From: an uncultured Prevotella sp.
Lineage (GTDB): Bacteria > Bacteroidota > Bacteroidia > Bacteroidales > Bacteroidaceae
Assembly (NCBI GenBank): GCA_945637645.1
Contig: CALZDK010000084.1
Span: 1 to 8,538, forward strand
DNA length: 8,538 bases
Direction: 5' to 3'
Part shown: in pieces, positions 6,125 to 8,538 of the stretch
Position numbering within the stretch: position 1 is the stretch's first letter
How the letters are laid out: the number at the start of each line of letters is the position of its first letter
The notes under the pieces: generated by a model
The model's database searches: none
What the model saw: only the letters and a program-made list of their open reading frames with translations
What the model was told of the DNA's origin: nothing
Program-made: the position numbers and the translations under genes

Positions 6125-8374
6125 ATGGAATTCTTTTATCTTACAATCGTGGTCTTCCTGCTCGTCTTGGCAGTGTTCGACCTCTTCGTGGGAGTCAGCA
6201 ACGACGCTGTAAACTTCCTCAACTCTGCCATCGGAGCAAAGGTGGCAAAGTACAAGACCATCATGATTGTCGCTTCCCTCGGCGTGGTCATCGGTGCTGT
6301 GATGAGTGCGGGAATGATGGATGTGGCGCGACATGGCATAATGCATCCCGCCAACTATTCGTTCCACGAGGTGATGACGATTTTCCTTGCCGTAATGGTC
6401 ACCGATGTCATCGTGCTCGACATGTTCAACACCCTTGGTCTTCCAACCTCCACCACGGTTTCGCTCGTGTTCGAGCTGCTCGGCGGAACGTTCATCCTCG
6501 CCCTGCTGAAGATGAATGCCGACGGAAGCCTTGAGTTTGAGGACCTTCTCAACAGCGACAAGGCCCTGAGTGTCATCATCGCCATCTTCGTCAGCGTAGC
6601 GATAGCCTTCTTCACGGGAGTGCTCGTGCAGTGGCTTTCGCGTATTGTCTTCACCTTTAATTATACAAAGAAGCTGCGCTACACCGTGGCTGTCTTCGGA
6701 GGCATCGCCTTCACCATTCTCTCTTATTTCATCTTCATCAAGGGCGTGTCGAAATCGCCTTTCATCGAGGCTGGACAGAAAGAGTGGATACAGCAAAACA
6801 CCACATGGCTGATGATTGCCATCTTTGTCGGGTCAACCATACTGATGCAGGTGCTCCATATCTTCAAGGTCAACGTGTTCAAGTTCATCGTGCTCATGGG
6901 AACATTCGCCCTCGCCATGGCTTTCGCAGGCAACGACCTCGTGAACTTCATCGGCGTGCCTATGGCAGGTCTCGATTCCTATAAAGACTTCATCGCCAAC
7001 GGCACAGGCAACGAAGACACCTTCATGATGGAGTCGCTCATGACGTCGGCAAAGACACCGTTCCTCTATCTCATGGCTGCCGGAGCGATAATGATCATCG
7101 CCATGGCAACCTCGAAGAAGGCACAAAACGTGGTGAAAACCAGTGTTGACCTTGCCCGACAGGACGAGGGCGACGAGATGTTCGGTTCTTCGCGTGCTGC
7201 CCGCAGCCTTGTGCGCGCCTCGCAGGACTTGGGCGGTTTCGTTCAGCACTACATGCCTCGCCCCGTGGCACGTTGGATTGACTCGCGCTTCCAGAAGGAG
7301 GAAGTGATATTGGAGGAAGGCGCTGCCTTCGACATGGTACGCGCTGCCGTGAACCTCGTGCTCGCTTCGGTGCTCATCGTCATCGGCACAACGTTCAAGC
7401 TGCCTCTCTCAACCACCTACGTTACCTTCATGGTGGCAATGGGTACATCGCTTGCCGACCGTGCATGGAGCCGCGAGAGTGCCGTGTTCCGTGTCACTGG
7501 AGTGCTCTCCGTCATCGGTGGATGGTTCATCACTGCTGGTGTGGCTTTCGCCGCCTGCGCCATTGTCTGCATGGCAATGTATTTCGGAGGCTTCGTGGTC
7601 ATGTTCCTCTTCATGGCTCTTGCCGTTACACTGCTCGTGCGTAGCCAGATTGCCTACAACAAGAAGTCGCGCGAGGAGAAGAAGGACAACATCTTCCAAC
7701 TCATGATGCGCACCAAGGACCCGGAGATTGTTCTCGAACTGCTCGAGAAGCATGTCTCCCGCACCCAGAGTTTCGTCAGCCGCTTTGCCCTCGACCAGCT
7801 TAACAAGATTCTCGACGGACTTTCCAACGAAGACCATCACGCCCTTCGCCGCTGCCTACGCGACCTCGACGAGGAGCAGTCGCAGCTGAAGAAATACCGC
7901 CGCAAGGAGTTGCTCTCTCTGCGCCGCATTCCTGCAGACATCGCCATGGAGCGCAACACTTGGTATCACCTTGGTGTGAACTCCGATCAGCAGTTTATCT
8001 ATTGCCTCAAACGTATGCTTGAGCCGATAAAGGAGCATGTTGACAACAATTTCAACCCCATCCCTCGTGTCTTCGTGCAGGAGTTTCTGCCTGTGCGCCA
8101 CAAGATTGAGGAGCTGATGAAGCGCACCGAGGCAATGCTTTCCAGTGGTCGTTTCGTTGCCTACGATTCCGTTCTCACCGAGGCTGATGCCCTGAAGGAC
8201 GAGCTTTCTGTGGTTCGCAAGCATCACTACGACCGCATGCAGAACGACCACGACAACGGTAACCTTCAGATTTCCCTTGTCTATCTCAACATCCTTCAGG
8301 AGAGTCAGGAGTTCCTGAGCATCATGCGTCACCAGCTCCGCGCCGCCAACCGTTTCTACGGTAACGACAGGTAA
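6125..8374 (+). CDS. pit: Pit-family inorganic phosphate transporter with helical C-terminal extension
   Basis: A 749-residue inner-membrane protein that should take up phosphate, in this family usually coupled to a cation. The inverted-repeat PHO-4 signatures are both present: GVSNDAVNF (23-31) with GLPTSTT (105-111), and AGNDLVNFIG (268-277) with KLPLSTT (425-431). About twelve hydrophobic segments lie between 4 and 505, with a charged cytoplasmic loop at about 329-400 containing LARQDEGDEMFGSSRAARS. E. coli PitA has about 500 residues; here residues about 510-749 form a further soluble, charged, helix-rich domain (KKSREEKKDNIFQLMMRT onward). It may be a built-in PhoU/DUF47-like regulatory domain, since many Pit genes pair with a separate DUF47 gene, but that is inference. 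I recall similarly long Pit proteins in other Bacteroidota. The start at 6125 (MEFFYLTI) puts the first membrane helix at the N-terminus and fits the promoter. Confidence 0.93.
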   Translation: MEFFYLTIVVFLLVLAVFDLFVGVSNDAVNFLNSAIGAKVAKYKTIMIVASLGVVIGAVMSAGMMDVARHGIMHPANYSFHEVMTIFLAVMVTDVIVLDMFNTLGLPTSTTVSLVFELLGGTFILALLKMNADGSLEFEDLLNSDKALSVIIAIFVSVAIAFFTGVLVQWLSRIVFTFNYTKKLRYTVAVFGGIAFTILSYFIFIKGVSKSPFIEAGQKEWIQQNTTWLMIAIFVGSTILMQVLHIFKVNVFKFIVLMGTFALAMAFAGNDLVNFIGVPMAGLDSYKDFIANGTGNEDTFMMESLMTSAKTPFLYLMAAGAIMIIAMATSKKAQNVVKTSVDLARQDEGDEMFGSSRAARSLVRASQDLGGFVQHYMPRPVARWIDSRFQKEEVILEEGAAFDMVRAAVNLVLASVLIVIGTTFKLPLSTTYVTFMVAMGTSLADRAWSRESAVFRVTGVLSVIGGWFITAGVAFAACAIVCMAMYFGGFVVMFLFMALAVTLLVRSQIAYNKKSREEKKDNIFQLMMRTKDPEIVLELLEKHVSRTQSFVSRFALDQLNKILDGLSNEDHHALRRCLRDLDEEQSQLKKYRRKELLSLRRIPADIAMERNTWYHLGVNSDQQFIYCLKRMLEPIKEHVDNNFNPIPRVFVQEFLPVRHKIEELMKRTEAMLSSGRFVAYDSVLTEADALKDELSVVRKHHYDRMQNDHDNGNLQISLVYLNILQESQEFLSIMRHQLRAANRFYGNDR

Positions 8375-8390
8375 GTTTTAGTTGGCGAGT

Positions 8391-8406
8391 TAACTTGTAA
8401 ACTTGA
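8391..8406 (+). repeat. Left pair of 8-base repeats (AACTTG type)
   Basis: TAACTTGT (8391-8398) and AAACTTGA (8399-8406) are adjacent copies of an 8-base unit. The reverse complement of this unit recurs at the right window edge, across the terminator. Confidence 0.5.
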
Positions 8407-8425
8407 AAAAACATTGTAACGTTTG

Positions 8426-8487
8426 TAATGCTGTCACGCTTTCGTTCCTAAAACGCAAGTGTGGCAGCGTTAAATTTTATTTTTTAA
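8426..8487 (+). terminator. Strong intrinsic terminator of the phosphate transporter gene
   Basis: GCTGTCACGCTT (8430-8441) pairs with AAGTGTGGCAGC (8457-8468) in 12 bp with two G-T wobbles. The stem extends outward by four pairs (TAAT with GTTA, one wobble) and inward, after one mismatch, by CGTT/AACG around a five-base loop. A T-rich stretch (ATTTTATTTTTTAA) follows at 8474-8487. It lies about 50 bases after the stop at 8374. Confidence 0.8.
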
Positions 8488-8492
8488 GTTTC

Positions 8493-8509
8493 GCATGTCT
8501 GTGACATGC
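8493..8509. repeat. Perfect 7-bp palindrome with a 3-base loop
   Basis: GCATGTC, TGT, GACATGC. It comes six bases after the T-rich end of the terminator, and no T run follows it on either strand. It could be an operator for a gene beyond the right edge or a small hairpin; the sequence does not decide. Confidence 0.5.
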
Positions 8510-8518
8510 TGTCAGTGA

Positions 8519-8538
8519 ACAAGTTGACAAGTGGACAA
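8519..8538 (-). repeat. Right run of 8-base repeats, cut by the window edge
   Basis: ACAAGTTG (8519-8526), ACAAGTGG (8527-8534) and the start of a third copy, ACAA (8535-8538). Reverse complemented, these match the AACTTGT units left of the terminator. The array may continue outside the window. Confidence 0.5.

Noticed and set aside
6086..6796. A 236-codon minus-strand frame opposite the transporter
   Set aside because: It is His/Glu/Asp rich, a typical antisense shadow of membrane-protein codons, and the Pit signatures are on the plus strand.
8414..8440. A second Pho-box-like run (TTGTAAC, TTGTAAT, CTGTCAC) after the transporter
   Set aside because: The units start 9 and 8 bases apart rather than 11, and most of the run is part of the terminator stem.

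Overview
The window reads as a chromosomal housekeeping region of a member of the Bacteroidota, most likely Bacteroidales and probably Prevotella-like. The evidence is the protein families, all of which resemble Bacteroidales versions, promoters of the Bacteroidota type (TTTG then TAnnTTTG), and the lack of recognisable Shine-Dalgarno sequences before the starts. There are five protein genes, no RNA gene, no CRISPR array and no mobile element. No stretch longer than about 230 bases lacks a gene.

Left half (1-4554), minus strand: a probable operon reads leftwards from a near-perfect promoter at 4524-4554. It carries cysE (serine O-acetyltransferase, 4495-3605), a THUMP-domain RNA methyltransferase of the RlmL/YpsC family (3525-2005) with a charged repetitive tail, and a secreted S9-family prolyl peptidase resembling dipeptidyl peptidase IV (2015 to beyond base 1). 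The methyltransferase stop and the peptidase start overlap by 11 bases. The peptidase runs off the left edge and lacks its C-terminus, including the expected catalytic His.

Centre (4496-4727): a 232-base divergent intergenic region holds the cysE promoter, a run of A/T tracts spaced about 10 bases apart, and a -7 element for the rightward gene.

Right half (4728-8374), plus strand: an orphan membrane-anchored PAS-type sensor histidine kinase with its own likely terminator, then a 749-residue Pit-family inorganic phosphate transporter with a long helical cytoplasmic C-terminal extension. The 125 bases between them are the most interesting part of the window. They contain 7-base elements repeated at exact 11-base steps, like the layout of a Pho box, ending 10 bases before a -7 element that itself lies in one arm of a perfect 10-bp inverted repeat. 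This suggests phosphate-responsive, activator-dependent expression of the transporter.

Right edge (8375-8538): a strong intrinsic terminator flanked by oppositely oriented 8-base repeats, plus a small perfect palindrome.

I see no multi-gene system that looks wholly new. The genes are recognisable families, and the novelty, if any, lies in the regulatory DNA before the phosphate transporter and in the C-terminal extensions of the methyltransferase and the transporter.
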